Assembly: GCA_019914945.1 (NCBI GenBank)
Contig: CM034110.1
Coordinates: 2,175,001-2,239,000 of the forward strand
DNA from: Typha latifolia
Lineage: Eukaryota > Streptophyta > Magnoliopsida > Poales > Typhaceae
Length of the DNA stretch: 64,000 nucleotides
Reading direction: 5' to 3'
The first letter of the stretch is position 1, and each line of letters starts with the position of its first letter. The position numbers were made by a program, and so were the translations under genes. Positions 1-12,942 of the stretch are shown piece after piece. Under the pieces are notes generated by a model. It had not been told where the DNA came from and searched no databases. It saw nothing but the letters and a program-made list of their open reading frames with translations.

Positions 1-1617
1 ATTTAGGTGTAATAAGAATCAAGAGAAAAATGATGCAATGTAGTCTCCAACCATGTAGTCAACACATGCATACCCATGCTAATCTATTACATGCATACTC
101 ATGCTACAATATAATCATCTCTCATCATCTCTATTTTTCATCATCATACTCATATCCAAGATCAGCCTAATTATATGCATGATAAAAATATGTTTGACTA
201 TAATCATCTAGATAAAGTCATATAATTATGTTAGAGGCCAAAACATGTATGTATGTAATATATAATATAACCTAATTTGAAAAAGGCGTCTAGGAGATAA
301 GACTACTCACATCTAATCAAAAATCTCGAACCACGTATCTCTCACATCTATTAATCAAACATTAACTCATCGACAAGGTCCATGAGGTATCACATAAGGG
401 GGTTCAGGATCTGAAAATATTTAAGTAGCAAGAAGTTAGTCGTTCATCTAATTAAAATCTGTTCATGTAAAATATGGTGATTTATTAGATTTTAGAATTT
501 CTACATATCTTTATAACTAGCTAGATTTTTAATTATAAATAAAAATATAAATATTGATAAAAACCTAATTATAATTAAATTATGGTTCTCACTCTATCTT
601 GATTCATTAGGGACTATGTAGTCATTACTTTATAAAATAATAAATAAATAAGCCAAGTATTTTATTTGTTACAAAAAAATAATAATATATAATAAATTAT
701 TAGAATTCCGTAAAATGTATCTCATAAGAATAATAGTATATAAATCTGATAGTTATAATATACAAATCTATCTATTAATCTAATAGATATATAAATAAAT
801 AGTAAATATAAATATTACCTATATTTATACCTAATTAATCATTAATTATACAAATTATAATTAATAATACTTATATTGAAGAATGTATATTACTATTAAA
901 ATAATTAATGTCTAAATAATCTATTTGCATTAATTTTGAAATAAATACCTAAAAACATAAATAAAATAAAATAGAATAAATAAATAAATAAAACACTGGT
1001 GGTGCCACTAGTGCTGGGCTTTGTGCAGAAAGAGGAGTAGTAGAAGCTGAGGAAGAAGAAGAAGAAAGGAAGAAGAAAGAAGAACGAAGAAACAAAAAGA
1101 AGAGGAGAAGGAAGGAGGGCACGGACCCGGGCTCGCAGGGAGGGCACCTACCGCTGCTAGCCAGCCAGCGGCCGGCCTCTCATCGGCGGCTTGGCTCCGG
1201 CGAACCCGAGCTAAGGAGGAAGAAAGAGAGAGAGAGAGAGAGAGAGAGAAAAGAAGAGAGAAGAAAAGAGATAAGGAGAAAGAGCTCACCAACATGTTCT
1301 AGGGGAGGTGGCGGCAACGGTGGCGGCAAGCCGGCGGAGTGGTGGCGGCAGTAGAGAGAGAAAGAGCGTTTGAGAGAGAAAGGAGAGTGAGAGAGAGATG
1401 AAGAGAGAGAGAGGATAGAAATAAAAGAGAGGCGGTGGGGAGGGAGGCCGCAGCGGTGGCGGGGCCCACTGCGCCAGCTAGCCCAGCTAGGTTGGCTATG
1501 CCGGCGCCTAGGGCGCATGGCACCCTCCCCTCCTTCCAATGTATGGCACGAGGCCGGCCACACTGTGGCCGACCACATCGTGCCATGCAATAATAGTTTG
1601 TTTTTATCTTTCTTTTT
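1..1617 (+). repeat. 3' part of a long LTR (same family as 55275-57997)
   Basis: The stretch matches 56399-57980 along its whole length: the same opening words, the same AT-rich middle, the same GA-rich microsatellite (about 1221-1262) and the same GC-rich tail with a hairpin (1543-1586). The copy starts before the window. Its terminal bases are missing: family I integrase sequence resumes at about 1618 where the intact copy would end in TTGTTACA. It is therefore a truncated LTR lying in a type A family I element. Open frames here come from the GA/CT repeats and are not genes. Confidence 0.8.
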
Positions 1618-3545
1618 TATCAATAGTCTCCATAGGCCCTTGTCCGCAGGTACCTTGATCTGCCCGCACTCAAGTACCAACCCGTCATGCTCCTCGTGCT
1701 CTAGGTGATTTGATGGGTTCTCTCTCAGCTCCTCCATGAGTTGGACTAGATCACTACCCTCTACGCTGGCTCTCTACAGATTTGAGTAGGGAAAAGTGGG
1801 TGCTCAGAAAGAAGCAAGCTCACTAGCGTCCCACACATATGGTAGTTCAAACAGCGGTTGCAACGCTGGTTCTTGCCTTGGTTGATTTCCATCCAACAGT
1901 ACTCTTTGATCATTCCTCCAAAATGTAAGTGTGAGGTTTGTAAAGTCAAATGTCACGCGCCCCAAGCTTCGAAGCCACTAAGTCTCCAAAACGATGTCGG
2001 CACCCTACAAGGCCAATAGATAAAGATCCAATGTGAAAGTTTGGACTTACACCTTCAACTCCATGTCTCCACAAATAAAATATGCTCGCAATATGGTACC
2101 ATCTCCGATCGTCACATCGAACCCGTCCGTGGGTTTCGACTCGAGCCCAATCTTCCTAAGAAGTCTCTTCTCAATAAAGTTGTGAGTGGACCCAGTATCG
2201 ATTAAGATTCTCACTGTGGTTTTCTTAACTATACCGTTCACCCGCAAGGTCTTTGGTGCAGCTGTCTTGGAATAGGCGTGGAGGGAGATTTTAGCCATAA
2301 TGTCATCCACGGGCAGCTCCTCCGCTACTCCTTCTTGCTGTTCAACCACACTCTCATCTTCAGCTGCAACCTCATCCTCCACTTCCTTCAATCCATCTAT
2401 TAGCATCACCGTTCCCATCGGTTTAGCGCAGCGATGTCCTGGTACGCAGTTCTCATCACAACGAAAGCATACACCTTTGGCTCTTCGCTCCTCCACTTGT
2501 GCAGGTGTGAGTGCTCAACCCAGACCTTTAGGTGCATACATCACATCATGGGAGGGCCTCAGGGGTGCTCGAGGAGGCACTATTGCAGCAGCAGCTCTTG
2601 GTATGCCGACCGCATTTCCTACCACTATGGTTGGCCGAACCGAGTTGCGACTATCTTGGCTTGTTTAATTTTGTTTGATGTGAATCTTCATTGCTCGATG
2701 GTTGTCTTCCATTAGTACTACATCCTCGAAAACCTCCTTTAACGTTCTAGGCCTTAAAGCCCTCACATCGGCTTATATGTCTCCCCGTAGTCCCGAGATG
2801 AAAGTGCTGCAAATTCTTCTTGGTATGCTCCAACCGTGGTCTTTTGTATAGTCTTTGAGAGGAGAGCATCAATGTCTTCATACTCCGATGCTCCAAATCG
2901 CCACATGATATCGGTGTAGAAATCGGCCCAACTTTCAATCGTATCATGGCCATTGGTTACCTGAAACCAATAAAGTGCCGCATCTTCAAGGTGGAAACTC
3001 GCAAGCGTCACCTTATATTTTTTCGCTATACCTTAGTACGTGAAGAATTGTTCCGCCTTATACAATCAATCGATCGGGTCACTACATTTGAACTTTCAAA
3101 ATTCGAGACGCACGGTTCACCCACGGATACCACTATCTCGTTCTAGAACATATCCAGGCCCTTGTCTAACCTAAGGAGGATGCATCATGAATGGTTGATG
3201 ATCCCTCCTTCAGTTTATGTTAACTTGACGCAGTTCTGGTTCGTCTTACCTCACCCAAGTGTTTAGATCTCCAAGATGATCTCCATGTAGGTTTTGTTAT
3301 CAGATGAGCTCACCCGCAACTTGGCCTGGTGGAACCATTCTTGCTAGTCATTGCCCATAGGGTGAGGGTAGTAGAGGTTCTTGCTGGTGAAGGTTCTGAA
3401 CCGGTGGCAGTGGGTTCATGGTGATAGACTCGTATCGTGGGGTCATTGATGCATTTTCAATCGCCATAACTTTTCTTGTCGCCCGTATTTCTCGCATCAT
3501 CTCTATCATCATCTGATTATTGATGGCCATTTGTTCGGAAAGAGA
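1618..3545 (-). pseudogene. Ty3/gypsy family I Gag-protease-(integrase start) fragment, type A
   Basis: Read on the minus strand this is Gag from about 3545 (SEQMAINNQMMIEMMREI), a zinc-knuckle region near 2440-2480 (CFRCDENCVPGHRC), protease with the active-site motif DTGSTHNF near 2190, then the end of protease (LLDGNQPRQEP near 1890) followed directly by the sequence that normally follows RNase H (DASELASF near 1815) and the integrase N-terminal lead-in (GLVLECGQIKVP near 1660). Reverse transcriptase and RNase H are absent, as in element A. Stop codons and frameshifts break it; the 5' end abuts an unrelated integrase fragment at 3545 and the 3' end is cut by the LTR at 1617. Confidence 0.85.
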
Positions 3546-4157
3546 CTGTGTTGTAAGACAACTACGCCCACGATAAGAACTCCAACTATCGTCTCGATAT
3601 CTCTCTAACAAAGCACCTCAAGTACTACTCAATGCCTCGATTGAACACCTCAGTTTGGCCGTCTGTCTATGGATGGTAGGCCGAATGAAAGTTCAATCGA
3701 GTCCTCTACAATCTAAAAAACTCCATCTAAAAGTCGCTTATAAATACACGATCACGATCCGAGACAATCGTGCATGGCATGCCATATAACCGAGCAACAT
3801 TTCTAACAAAAATTTCAGCCACTGTCTTGGCTGAAAATGAATGTGACAATGCAGAAAAGTGCGCATACTTGCTCAATCTGTCAACTACCACAAAAATAAT
3901 AGAATAACCACGTACCAATGAAAGACCCTCTATGAAATCCATAGAAATATCTTCCCAAACAAGATCCGGTATAGGTAAAGGTTGTAGTAATCCGGCTAGT
4001 TTAAATGTGGTTACCTTAGCCCTTTAACAGATTTTGCAAGCACAGACAAAACTCCTCACATCACGTCTCAATACTGGCCATGTGCAACTCTGAGATATCC
4101 TTCTATAAGTCCTCAAGACACCCTCATGACTAGCCTCTGGAGTTTGGTGTAAGTTCT
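3546..4157 (-). pseudogene. Ty3/gypsy family II integrase fragment
   Basis: The minus strand encodes the integrase core: PIPDLVWEDISMDFIEGL near 3950, [15 protein letters not shown] near 3860 and the second catalytic-aspartate motif TIVSDRDRVFISDF near 3735. The upstream part retains the CX2C end of the zinc-binding domain near 4030. It is truncated at both ends, by family I Gag at 3545 and by a family II LTR at 4158. A fragment only. Confidence 0.85.
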
Positions 4158-4960
4158 TGATGGGATACGGTACCAAAAGATAGACTACGGAATAATTCCT
4201 TCAAGATCTGGATTTATTATACAAATCAATCCGCGCAACCGTGGAAAAATCTTCACCAATTATTATCCTGTAGTCAGAAAATTATGAAACAAAGTGGATT
4301 AGATCCATAACTTTTTGTTCTACAATTTTTAGTCTATGACCTTCATAGATTTGAACTACAATAGGGACAAAAATAAAAAATAACGCGGGTGATGGTGGTG
4401 GTGACGGGTGGAGTGGATGTTATGGTTATATGGGTAATGGAGATGAAGGTAGATGGTGGATGTGGTTATGGGATATAGACGAAGGGGAAGAAGTGGTCAA
4501 GATACCAAGGAAGAGGGAGGACTCGACAGTCGAGGGAGATTAGAAGTTAGGAGAGACCTTACCAACGGTAGAGGTGGTAGGTTGGTGAAGAGGGAGGAGA
4601 GAGATTAGGGTAGAGAGAATAGATAGGAGGCAAAAAATGAATAATCCAATAGCATAATAAATTTGGCTGCCATCCACACCTTTATAGAAGCTAGCCAACA
4701 AGCCCTAATAACAATAACTAACCCTAATCCTAGTACAATCCTATCGATCGCGTTCGAATGCACCTGATCGCATTCGAACGCACAAAAGACATTCTCTTTA
4801 TGTGCGAACATAATGTAGGCATTCGAACGCGCATTTCACATTCTCTGTATTTGCGAACTTGATGTAGGCGTTCGCAAGGGCGTTCGAACGTGACCTACAG
4901 GAGTTTTATTTTAATTGAAATAACAACTAATACAGAAAGAAAAGATTCTAACTAAATATC
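4158..4960 (-). repeat. Family II LTR (3' LTR of the element at 4961-7712)
   Basis: It begins TGATGGGATACGG and ends at ACTAAATATC, where the internal 3' end of a family II element (chromodomain side) starts. It resembles the LTRs at 15208, 20589, 24586 and 26857. It carries the GCGTTCGAACGC-type motif cluster at about 4745-4895 and a TTTATA-type TATA region in minus orientation near 4680. It lies inside another family II integrase (left flank), so the element inserted into a relative. Confidence 0.85.
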
Positions 4961-5773
4961 CCCCACCTTGCCCTCAAGGTATAAAGTCGGTGAAACGCTC
5001 CAAGAAATCAGTCTCCAACTCCCATGTCACCTCATCGGATGGCTTGCCAAGCCACTCGACTAGAATCTCCATCTCTAATTTGGTATAATGTCGTCATCGG
5101 TGACTAGCAAGTACACGAGCTAGCTCTACGATCTCTATCTCCTCCAATGGCTCCGGTAGAACTGATCCAATGACCTCATGATCTCTAATCCGTTCCCTCA
5201 ATAATGGAACATGGAAGATGGGATACACTCTCGACCCCTTCGACAGCTCCAAACAATATGCAATCAGACCAATACGCTCTAACACCTGAAACGGACCGAA
5301 GTAGTGATGTGCTAACTTCTAGTTTCGCATTGGACACAAGGTCACCTATCGATACGGTTACACCCTCACAAACACCCAATTGCCAATATCCAACTCCTGC
5401 TCCCTATGGCTGCGATCTTAAACTTTCTTCATGCGGTTTTGAGCAAGTTTAAGATGGGTATGCAACCTCCTCAATGTGGCGTCTCTATTCATCAAAGTTA
5501 AGTCCACATCTGTCCGATCTACAGATGCCACTAGATCATAAGCACGTAATGTTATAGTCGTGCGTCTATACAACACCTCAGAAGGAGTCATGCCAATGCT
5601 GCTATGGTAAGTGGTGTTGTAAGACCACTCCACCCACGGTAAGAACTCTAACTATCGTCTCAGCATCTCTCGAACAAAGCACCTCAAGTACTACTCAATG
5701 CCTCGATTGACCACCTAAATTTGGCCGTTCGTCTATGGATGGTAGGGCAAACTAAAGTTCAATTGAGTCCCCT
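4961..5773 (-). pseudogene. Family II integrase C-terminus and chromodomain-side fragment
   Basis: Minus-strand translations give the integrase end and linker: WSYNTTYHSSIGMTPSEVLY near 5610, the GSRVYPIFHVPLLRERIGD-like segment near 5215 and RHR/EWLGKP-like chromodomain remnants near 5050-5100. Several stops and frameshifts. The sequence is interrupted at 5773 by a solo LTR and continues at 6638; the two halves join at CCCCTGCAATC as in the uninterrupted copies. Confidence 0.8.
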
Positions 5774-6637
5774 TGATACAATCTCCTCTTGGGCTAAGAT
5801 TCGATCTCTTCCAATTCTCTGATCTGGACTAGATCTGGCATGGAACTTTGAAATAAGATCCTAAAGATTTCGTTGTCAGATCGATGTGAAATTTGGCTAT
5901 GTTGTATCCCCAGAAAAGAGTTGTCCAACAAATCAAGTTTCAAGCAAATCGGATGTGGGGATCTCAAGATATTGTCCAATTAGTGGACAAACATCAGGGG
6001 GTTTGATCAGGATCCGTGGAAGGGGTTATGGTTGATGGAAGAGTTAGGGCAAGTGTTGGATAAATTGGAAGAAGGGGGAGGAGAGGGCCGCCCCTAAGGG
6101 TCTAGGGTGATTGGCCAGTCGAGGGAGGTTAGAAGTGGCATCGCTGGGGATTGAGAGAACGGGAGTGAAGAAGACGAAGGAGGCAAGACAAAACTCAATT
6201 CATCAATAATAATCTCTGGTTGCCATCCACATCCCTTTTAGAGGCTAACCAAACTCAAAATTAACCCTCAATAATATAATTTTCCCGACCGCATTTGAAC
6301 GCGCCCGACGTCATTCGAATGCACTGAGTTCGCTCTTCTTTGGATTTGCGAACGCGATATAGGCGTTCGAACGCGCGATCGAACGCACCTATTTCCCACT
6401 TCTCTAGATTTGCGAATGTAATGCAGGCGTTCATAGTGCGTTCGAATAGGGCGTTCCAACACACAATGCACACTCTCCAACCACGTTCACAACCGCGTTT
6501 GAGCGCACTCCCCCGCGTTCGAATGCGACTTACAGAAAACTTATTTTCTTTGGAATTAAACATTAAAACAAGAAACAAAAACATTCCTAAAGTTTATCCA
6601 TGCTCGAAACGATATCGGTGAAGTCTGAATCGTATCA
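5774..6637 (-). repeat. Family I solo LTR with CCCCT target duplication
   Basis: The 864-bp unit begins TGATACAATC and ends GAATCGTATCA, the termini of family I LTRs. The flanking five bases are CCCCT on both sides (5769-5773 and 6638-6642), and the host integrase sequence continues across. No internal region is present, so this is a solo LTR left by LTR-LTR recombination. The GCGTTCGAACGC cluster lies at about 6290-6530. Confidence 0.93.
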
Positions 6638-7712
6638 CCCCTGCAATCTGAAAAACTCCATCCAAAAGTCGCTCATAAATACACGATAACGATCCGAGAA
6701 AATCGTGCATGGCATGTCATATAACCAAGCAACATTTCTCACAAAAATTTTAGCCACTAACTTGGCTGAAAATGAATGTGACAATGCCGAAAAGTGCATA
6801 TCCTTGCCATGTAACCAAGCAACTTCTCTATAACCGGAATGGGACACCGGTTCTTAACTGTAATAGCGTTCAATGCCCGATAGTTGACACAAAAACGCCA
6901 TGTCCCATCCTTTTTTTGCACCAATAGCATGGACGATGAGTATGAGCTATGACATGGTTGAATGAGGCCTTGCTCTAATATCTCGGCTACTATCTTGGAG
7001 ATAACTTCCTTTTGCACATGTGGATACCGATATGGCCTAATATTCGCCGATGCAGCCCCGGGCACAATCTCTTTGCGATGGTCCGCCGTTCTCCTTGGTG
7101 GCAACTTCTTTTGTTTCTCAAATAGTCTAGCAAATTTGTCTAATAAATTAGACAACTCGATGGTAGTATTTGGACTCAATTGAGGCTCGTCTCCTATTGG
7201 TCCTAACTGAAGAAGATTGGCCAAATCATTCGCACATGGCAGCCCCACCATCGGCTGCATCGCAGGAATCAGCGGAGATCGAACGCCATCAAGCTACACA
7301 TCTTTGTTTCCTTGCTTAAATTTCATCCCCATGCTCCGAAAATCAAAATTGACAGGTCCCAACCATTGCAACCATTGTGTGCCTAGGATAATATCTGCTC
7401 CTCGAAGTGCCAATGGATATAAGTCCACAATGATGTCATTTCCTTGCACCTGTATACCAACCCGACGACACAAGTTCTCCGCATTAAGCTTCGTGTCGTC
7501 TACAATAGTAATGTCAAACCCCGTGGTCAGTTCAGCATCCAAACCGAATCTCCTCACTAACCTCTCATCTAGAAAGTTGTGTGTACGCCCAGAATCGATG
7601 AGGATGAACACACAATGCTTTCTAATTAGTCCGTCTACCCGTAACGTCCTCGGTGCAGAAGTACCTGAATATGCATGCATCGATATTTCAACTTAGATAT
7701 CTTCCTCCACTG
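6638..7712 (-). pseudogene. Family II integrase/RT/protease fragment with internal deletion
   Basis: Read on the minus strand: protease and pre-RT region (HAYSGTSAPRTLRV near 7675; active site DSGRTHNF near 7590, a DSG in place of DTG; GADIILGTQWLQWLGPV near 7390), then the RT N-terminus (RPYRYPHVQKEVISKIV near 7030, WRFCVNYRALNAI near 6890, CPIPVIEKLL near 6840). At about 6812 RT jumps into the integrase core (HFSALSHSFSAK near 6780, SDRYRVFMSDF near 6690). Most of RT, all RNase H and part of integrase are deleted. Its 5' end is cut by an LTR fragment at 7713. Confidence 0.85.
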
Positions 7713-8015
7713 ATACGATCTCCCCTTTTGGGCCAAGGTCGATCTATTCTGATTTTCAGATCTGGACAAGATCTAACACAAAAATTTGAAAATAGATCCC
7801 GAATGATACCGGCATCAGATGGACATGAGATTTTGATATGTCGTAGCTCCAGAAAAATGCTTTCCAAAAAATTAAGTTTTAGGTGATTCGGATGTAGGGA
7901 TCTCGAGATATCGTCCAATTAGTGGACGAACATTAGGGGGTCCATCTTAGGATCCGTGGATGGAGGCACAAGATCCTAAATGATGGTGGATGGTGGTGGA
8001 CCAAGCTTCGGATGT
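7713..8015 (-). repeat. Family I LTR fragment (3' terminal part)
   Basis: It begins TGATACGATCTCCCC, a family I LTR terminus in minus orientation, and follows other copies (GATCTGGACAAGATCT, ATTAGTGGACGAACAT) up to about 8010. There the rest of the LTR, including TATA and the palindrome cluster, is missing and family I protease begins directly. Confidence 0.8.
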
Positions 8016-9622
8016 AGGGATTTCCATCCAGTAGAACTCTCTAGTCATTTCTCCAAAATATCAATGAGAGGTTTGTACAGTCAAATGTCATGGGCCCCAA
8101 GCTTCGAAGCTATTGAGTCTCCAAAATAATGTCGGCACCTCTCAAGGCCAACGAATAAAGATCCAATGTGAAACATTGGCTTTGCACCTTCAACTCCACA
8201 CCTCCACAAATGAAATATGCCTGCAATGTTGTGCCGTCTCCTATTATCACATCGAATCCTTCCATAAGAATCGACTAAAGCCCAATCTTCCTAAGAAGCC
8301 TCTTGTCAATGAATTTGTGGGTGGACCCGGTGTCGATCAAGATTCTCACTTTGGTTGTCTTGATTACACCGTTCACCTGCAAAGTATTTGGTGCGGCTGT
8401 CCCGGAATAGGCGTGGAGGGAGATCTCGGCCATCATGTCCTCCACAGGTCGCTCCTCAGCTACTCCTGCTTGCTATCCAGTCACACCAACATCTTCATCT
8501 GCAATCTCATCCTCAGCCTCCTCCAATCCATCGATTAGCATCACCGATCTCATCGGTTTATCACAGCGATGCACGAGTACAAATTTCTCATCACAGCGAA
8601 AACATAGGTCTTTGGCTCTTCACTCCTCCACTTGAGCAGGTGTGAGTGCTCATCTCGGACCTCTAGGCGCATACTTCACATCTTGGGATTGCTTTCAGGG
8701 GCACTCGAGGAGGCACCATTGTAGTAACGGTCCTTGGTACATCGGTAACATTTCCTACTGCTATGGTTGGTTTAGTTGGATTACAGCTTCCTTGGCTCGT
8801 CTAGCTCTATTTGAGGTGTAACTTCATGGCTCGATGTTTGTCTTCCATGAGTATCGCATCTTTGAAGGCCTCCTTTAAGGTTCTAGGCCTTAAAGCCCTC
8901 ACGTCGGCTTGTATGTCTCCCCGCAACCTAGAGAGGAAGGTGCTGTGAACTTGCTGATCCGACCATGGAGGTTGGCATCGGCCACTTATCCTCTCAAATT
9001 CTTCCCAACTATGGTCTTCTGCACCGTCTTTAAGAGGAGAGCATCAAAGTCTTCATACCTCGACGCTCCAAATCATTGCGTGATATCGGCGCAAAAGTCA
9101 ACCCAAGTTTTGATAGCCTCATTGGCATTGGTTGCTCGAAACCAATAAGCGCCGCATCTTTAAGGTGGAAGCTCGCAAACGTCACCTTGTATTCTTCCAT
9201 CGTACCCTGGTATGCAAAGAATTGATCCGCCCAATACAACCAATCGATCGGATCGCCACCTTTGAACTTAGGGAATTCGAGACGCATGATTTGCCCACGG
9301 ATGCCATTGTCTCGATCCGGATCATGTCCAAGTCCTTGTCTAACCGAAGGAGGATGCACCATGAATGGTTTATGATCGCTCCTTCAATTTTGATTAACTC
9401 GCCAAGGTTCAGGTTCGTATTGCCCCACCCAAGGATCTAGAATCTCCAAGGTGATCTCCATAGTGGTAAGCTTGTCGGATGGGCTCACTTGCAATTGGGC
9501 CCGGTGGAACCATCCTTGCTTATCTTTGCTAATAGGGTGGTGGCAGCAGCGGCTCTTGTGGTGGCAAATTCTGAACCGATGGCGACGGGTTCATGGGAGT
9601 GGACTCGCGTCGTGGCAGCGGG
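8016..9622 (-). pseudogene. Family I Gag-protease fragment
   Basis: Minus strand: Gag N-terminal proline-rich part (RESTPMNPSPSVQ near 9590), the conserved Gag core (FPKFKGGDPIDWLYWADQFFAYQGT near 9260; RPRTLKEAFEDAVLMEDK-like near 8860), zinc knuckle near 8600, and protease (ILIDTGSTHKFIDKRLL-like near 8320). Nothing follows protease. At about 9622 the Gag N-terminus is fused to the chromodomain of the neighbouring element (EWLGKPT joined to AMNPLPRREST), so an LTR was lost between two tandem internal regions. Confidence 0.82.
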
Positions 9623-12600
9623 TTCATAGCAGTGGGCTTGCCTAGCCACTCGATCAGCACTTCGGTCTCCAATCTGGATCCATGGCATCTTCTCCTGCGG
9701 CCTAAGACTCGGACCGGTTCAGTTTGGCCATCTTCCTCCATTGGTTCGGGCAAGGTCGAACCCACCACATGGTTAGGCCTGATCTGGGCCTTCAATGCCG
9801 ATATAGGAAGACCGGATGGATCCTAGTCCCCTCAGGTAGGTCCAACCGGTAAGCTACTGGACTGATTCGTTGTACTTATAACCCAACTTCTGGTTCAAAA
9901 TTGGTCTCAATGTGGATTGCCGGTACAGTTGAGCTCGAACGAACACCCATTAATCCACCTCAAACTCTCGCTCACACCGGCCTTTGTCATGAGTCTGTCA
10001 TGCGGTTTTGGGCTGTTGCTAGGTGAATCTTGAGCCGTCTCAAGGTTTCATCTCGATCAGCAAGTTCCAAGTCGAGCTTGGTTCTATCCACCACCGCGAG
10101 TCTATCGTAGGTACGCAAGATAGGGGGAGTGCGCCCATTAACCTCCTCAAAGAGGGTCATGTCGATGCTAGAGTGATGAGCAGTATTGTATGACCACTCG
10201 GCCCATGGAAGGAATTTGACCCAATCCTTTGGTCGGTCCGCCACAAAGCATCGCAAGTATTGCTCTAGTCCGCGATTCACCACCTCGGTTTGGCCATCCG
10301 TCTCGGGGTGAAAAGCTTAACTAAGGTTGATTCAAGTCCCTTGCAATCTAAAGAACTCAGACCAAAACACGCTGATGAAGATGCGATCCCGATCTGACAC
10401 GATCGTCCTAAGTATCCCATGCAAGCGCGCCACTTCCCGAACAAAAATTTCAGCAACCTTTTTTGTTGAAAATGGGTGCGGCAATGCTATGAAATGAGCA
10501 TATTTGCTCAGCCTATCCACCACAATGAACACCACCGATTGTCCTCGAACCTCTGGCAGCCCCTCGATGAAGTCCATGGAGATGTCCTCCCAAATATGCT
10601 CTGGTATAGGTAGTGGTTGCAACAGCTCGCTAGGTTTGAGCATCTCCGATTTGACTAGTTGGCAGATTTGACATTCACAAACATATTTCTTCACATCTGA
10701 CTTCATCGTTGTCCATATATAGTTTTGGGCCAGCCGCTTGTAGTACGTAAGACCCTTTCATGGCCTACTATAGGAGTATCATGGAAGTGTGCCATCAATA
10801 GTCTCCGTAGCTCTTCGTCCACGGGTATCTTGATCGACCCGCATTCGAGTACCAACCCATCGCGCTCCTCATGCTCGGGTGGCTTGATGGGTTCTCTCTC
10901 AGCTCCTCCATGAGTCAAACCAGATCACTATCCCCTGCGCTGGCTCTCCGCAGATCTGCGAAAAAAATGAAAAGTGGGTGCTAAGAAACAAACGAGCTCA
11001 CTTGCGTCCCCTATGCTTGAAAGTTCAATCAGCGGTTGATTTTCATCCAACAGCACTCTCTGGTCATTTCTCCAAAATGTCAATGAGAGGTTTGTAAAGT
11101 CAAATGTCACGGGCCCCAAGCTTTGAAGCCATTGAGTCCCCAAAATAATGTCGGCACCTCGCAACGCCAACGGATAAAGATCCAATGTGAAACATTGGCC
11201 TTGCACCTTCAAATCCACACCTCCACAAATGAAGTCTACCCGCAATGTAGTGCCATCTCCAATCGTCACATCGAACCTTTCCATAGGTTCTTACTCAAGC
11301 CTAATCTTCCTAAGAAGTCTCTTGTCAATGAAGTTGTGGGTGGACCCGGTGTCGATCAAGATTCTCACTATGGTTGTCTTGATTACACCGTTCACCCATA
11401 AAGTCTTTGGTGTGGCTGTCTCAGAATAGGCATGGTGAGAGATCTCGACCATCATGTCTTTCATAGGTCGCTCCTCAGCTACTCCTCCTTGCTGTCCAGC
11501 CACACCCTCATCTTCATCTGCAATCTCATCCTTGGCCACCTCCAATCTATCGATTACCATCACCGATCCCATCGGTTTAGCGCAGCGATGCCCAGGTACA
11601 AATTTCTCATCACAACGAAAGCATAGGCCTTTGGCTCTTCGCTCCTCCACTTAAGCATGTGTGAGTGCTTGTCCCGAACCTCTAGGCACATACCTCATAT
11701 CTAGGGATGGCTTTAGGGGCACTCGAGGAAGCACCATTACAGCAACAGTCCTTAGTACGCTAGTAACATTTCCTGCTGCTTTGGTTTGTTAAGCTAGATT
11801 GCGGCTTCCTTGGCTCGTCCAGCTAAATTTGAGGTGTAACTTCATGGCTCGGCGTTTGTCTTCCATGAGCACCGCATCTTCGAAGGCCTCCTTTAAGGTT
11901 CTAAACCTTAAAGCCCTCACGTCGGCTTGTATGTCTCCCCGTAGCCTAGAGATGAAGGTGCTGCGAAATTGCTGATCCGTCCATGGAGGTTGGCATCGAT
12001 TACTTATCCTCTCAAATTCTTCTTGATATGCCCCAACCATAGTCTTTTGCACCATCTTTGAGAGGAGAGCATCGAAGTCTTCATACCTCGACGCTCCAAA
12101 TCATCACGTAATATTGGCACAAAAGTCAGCCTATGTTTCGATAGCCTCATTGGCATTGGCTGCTCGAAACCAATGAAACGCTGCATCTTCATGGTGGAAG
12201 CTCGCGAGCATCATCTTGTATTCTTACACCATACCCTAGTATGCAAAAAATTGCTCCGCCCTATACAACCAATCGATCGGATCACCACCTTTGAACTTGG
12301 GGAATTTGAGACACACGATTTGTCCAGGGATGCCATTGTCTCGATCTGGATCATGTCCAAGTCCTTGTCTAACCGGAGGAGGATGGACCATGAATGGTTG
12401 ATGATCCCTCCTTCGATTTTGATTAACTCGCCGTGGTTCATGTTCGTATTGCCCCGCCCACAGATCTAGATCACCAAGGTGATCTCCATAGTGGTTAGCT
12501 CGTCGGATGGGCTCACCTACAACTAGGCCTGCTGAAATCATCCTTTCTTGTCTCTGCCCAAAGGGTGGTGGTAGCAGCGGTTATTGTGGTTGCAAATTCT

Positions 12601-12901
12601 GAACCGGTGGCGGCGAGTTCATGGGAGTGGTCTCGCGTCGTGGGGTCGATGGTGTATTCCCATTCCTCATGGCTTCCCTTGTCGCACGGAATTCCCGCAT
12701 CATCTCTATCATCATCTGGTTGTTGATGGCTATTTGTTCGGAAAGAGACCCCAACATGGCTTGAATACTAGGTTCTTCCGTATTCCGATTATATCGGGTG
12801 ATTCCGTGGGTGGAAGTCCCCGCAATCGTTTCCCCCTCCTATATTGGGAGAATCTCTTCTTCATCATCTCGCCGTGCAGCCATGGCTCTGATTGTCGTCA
12901 T
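9623..12901 (-). pseudogene. Family I type A internal region (Gag-PR-IN-CHD, no RT/RNase H)
   Basis: Gag starts at the ATG ending at 12901 (MTTIRAMAARRDDEEE-like). Order on the minus strand: Gag 12901-11660, zinc knuckle CFRCDEKFVPGHRC near 11600, protease ILIDTGSTHNFIDKRLL near 11340, protease end (LLDENQPLIELSS near 11040), then at once DASELVCF (near 11000) and the integrase lead-in GLVLECGSIKIP (near 10830). Integrase follows: zinc-binding region HFHDTPIVGH near 10790 and CQICQ near 10670, core MDFIEGLPEVRGQ near 10570, SDRDRIFISVFW near 10390, then QNRMTDS near 9990 and chromodomain RLETEVLIEWLGKPT near 9650. Reverse transcriptase and RNase H are missing. Stops and frameshifts make it inactive. 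Confidence 0.88.
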
Positions 12902-12926
12902 AGGAAGAAGGTGTTTGAGGAACGGT

Positions 12927-12939
12927 GGCTCTAATACCA
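12927..12939 (-). promoter_or_regulatory. tRNA-iMet primer-binding site (one mismatch)
   Basis: The reverse complement of GGCTCTAATACCA is TGGTATTAGAGCC, close to the usual plant initiator-tRNA-Met site TGGTATCAGAGC. It sits three bases inside the LTR that starts at 12943 and 26 bases before the Gag ATG. Confidence 0.8.
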
Positions 12940-12942
12940 GCT

